Shown: piece by piece, positions 29,859 through 30,204 of the stretch
How positions within the stretch are numbered: the first letter of the stretch is position 1
Layout of the letters: the number at the start of each line of letters is the position of its first letter
IMG/VR virus record: IMGVR_UViG_3300024968_000003
Coordinates: 1 to 30,204 of that record
Reading direction: 5' to 3' (one strand)
Length of the DNA stretch: 30,204 bases
Source of the DNA: a virus
Program-made: the position numbers and the translations under genes
The notes under the pieces: generated by a model
Told to the model about the DNA's origin: nothing
The model's input: the letters and a program-made list of their open reading frames with translations, nothing else
Database searches by the model: none

Positions 29859-30164
29859 CTATTGCTTTTGCGACTTTGCGTAATCTATTGCTGCATGGTT
29901 CGTATCAACCATCCCATGCGCTGTATAAGCATCTACTTCCGTTAATGCGATTTTAACTACATCGCCAACTTCGCCTAAATTACTATCGCGCAACAAGACA
30001 GCCTCTACTAACTCACCAGCTGCGGCTTGGTCGGCTGCGGCTTGGTCGGCTGCGGCTTGGTCGGCTGCGGCTTGGTCGGCTGCGGCTTGGTCGGCTGCGG
30101 CTTGGTCAGCTGCGGCTTGGTCAGCTGATAACAAATCATCAGCTTTAGCTTGGTTCTTTGCCAT
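29859..30164 (-). CDS. Capsid-proximal small protein with DQAAA repeats
   Basis: A 101-aa protein. After MAKNQAKADDLLSA come seven DQAAA units (residues 15-49), then LVEAVLLRDSNLGEVGDVVK and AHGMVDTNHAAIDYAKSQ. The C-terminal half resembles small proteins often found just after the major capsid gene (L-L-R-D...G-x-V-G-D-V-V...A-x-G-x-V-D). The repeat is probably an Ala-rich helical linker. AGGAG lies 8 nt before the ATG at 30164. Function unknown; a decoration or minor head part is possible. Confidence 0.7.
   Translation of the reverse strand: MAKNQAKADDLLSADQAAADQAAADQAAADQAAADQAAADQAAADQAAAGELVEAVLLRDSNLGEVGDVVKIALTEVDAYTAHGMVDTNHAAIDYAKSQKQ
30019..30123. repeat. Seven tandem 15-bp repeats coding DQAAA
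   Basis: Seven copies of GCTGCGGCTTGGTCG (last base or two varied) start every 15 bp at 30019, 30034, 30049, 30064, 30079, 30094 and 30109. They are GC-rich against an AT-rich background. Changes in copy number keep the frame. Confidence 0.95.
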
Positions 30165-30186
30165 ATCAGGCTCCTAATGAATGATT

Positions 30187-30204
30187 ATTAAAAAGGGGCG
30201 AAGC
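30187..30204 (-). terminator. Partial terminator cut by window edge
   Basis: Read leftward, GCTTCGCCCC followed by TTTTT looks like the 3' half of a GGGGC-TTC-GCCCC hairpin. It would follow the gene beyond the edge, probably the major capsid gene. Only half is visible. Confidence 0.45.

Overview
The window holds most of one temperate tailed-phage genome, a myovirus with a Mu-type contractile tail, an HK97/lambda-type head-completion module and a lambda-like immunity region. No bacterial housekeeping gene is present. The host cannot be read directly. The moderately AT-rich composition, the protein families (YdaS-type Cro, CP76-type CII, VapE-type primase/helicase, Mu-like tail) and the many small phage genes fit a proteobacterium. 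A low-GC betaproteobacterium is my best guess, but that is inference.

Layout. (1) 1-5404, leftward early/middle genes: HNH endonuclease, an unknown protein, a Q-type antiterminator, two small proteins, an iteron-like origin candidate, a TOPRIM/VapE primase-helicase and a CII-like activator. (2) 5607-7420, immunity region: Cro (leftward), CI repressor (rightward), a membrane-protein moron, and two operator clusters with the same 24-bp spacing. (3) 7442-11630, rightward operon: six small genes, a ParB-like protein, a winged-helix protein and an excisionase-like protein. It meets the convergent tyrosine integrase (11627-12607). (4) 12608-13477: a candidate attP with a tRNA-3'-end-like core, then a self-contained small-gene unit with its own promoters and terminator. 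(5) 13517-17037, leftward end of the late operon: Dam methylase, a candidate structured RNA, Rz/Rz1 spanins, an amidase endolysin with an EF-hand-like loop, two membrane proteins (holin candidates) and a small conserved phage protein. (6) 17037-29774: tail-fibre chaperone, fibre, baseplate (gp48, gp47, gp46, gp45, gp44), gp43, tape measure, frameshifted tail-assembly chaperone, tube, sheath and head-tail joining proteins. (7) 29859-30164: a capsid-proximal small protein with a 7 x DQAAA repeat.

How it works together. CI and Cro probably act on three operator-like sites between cI and cro and two more at 7372-7409. Leftward early transcription (cro, terminator, cII, primase, ... Q) resembles lambda PR. 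Rightward transcription (small genes, ParB, Xis) resembles lambda PL. A TTGACA promoter at 492-521 followed at once by a terminator (425-460) looks like lambda PR'-tR' and would be opened by the Q-like protein. Several more intrinsic terminators lie inside the late operon. The left edge (HNH, then presumably terminase) and the right edge (just after a presumed capsid gene) would join through unseen terminase, portal, protease and capsid genes. Phage modules flank attP on both sides, so the sequence reads as an unintegrated or circularly permuted phage genome rather than a prophage cut at its ends.
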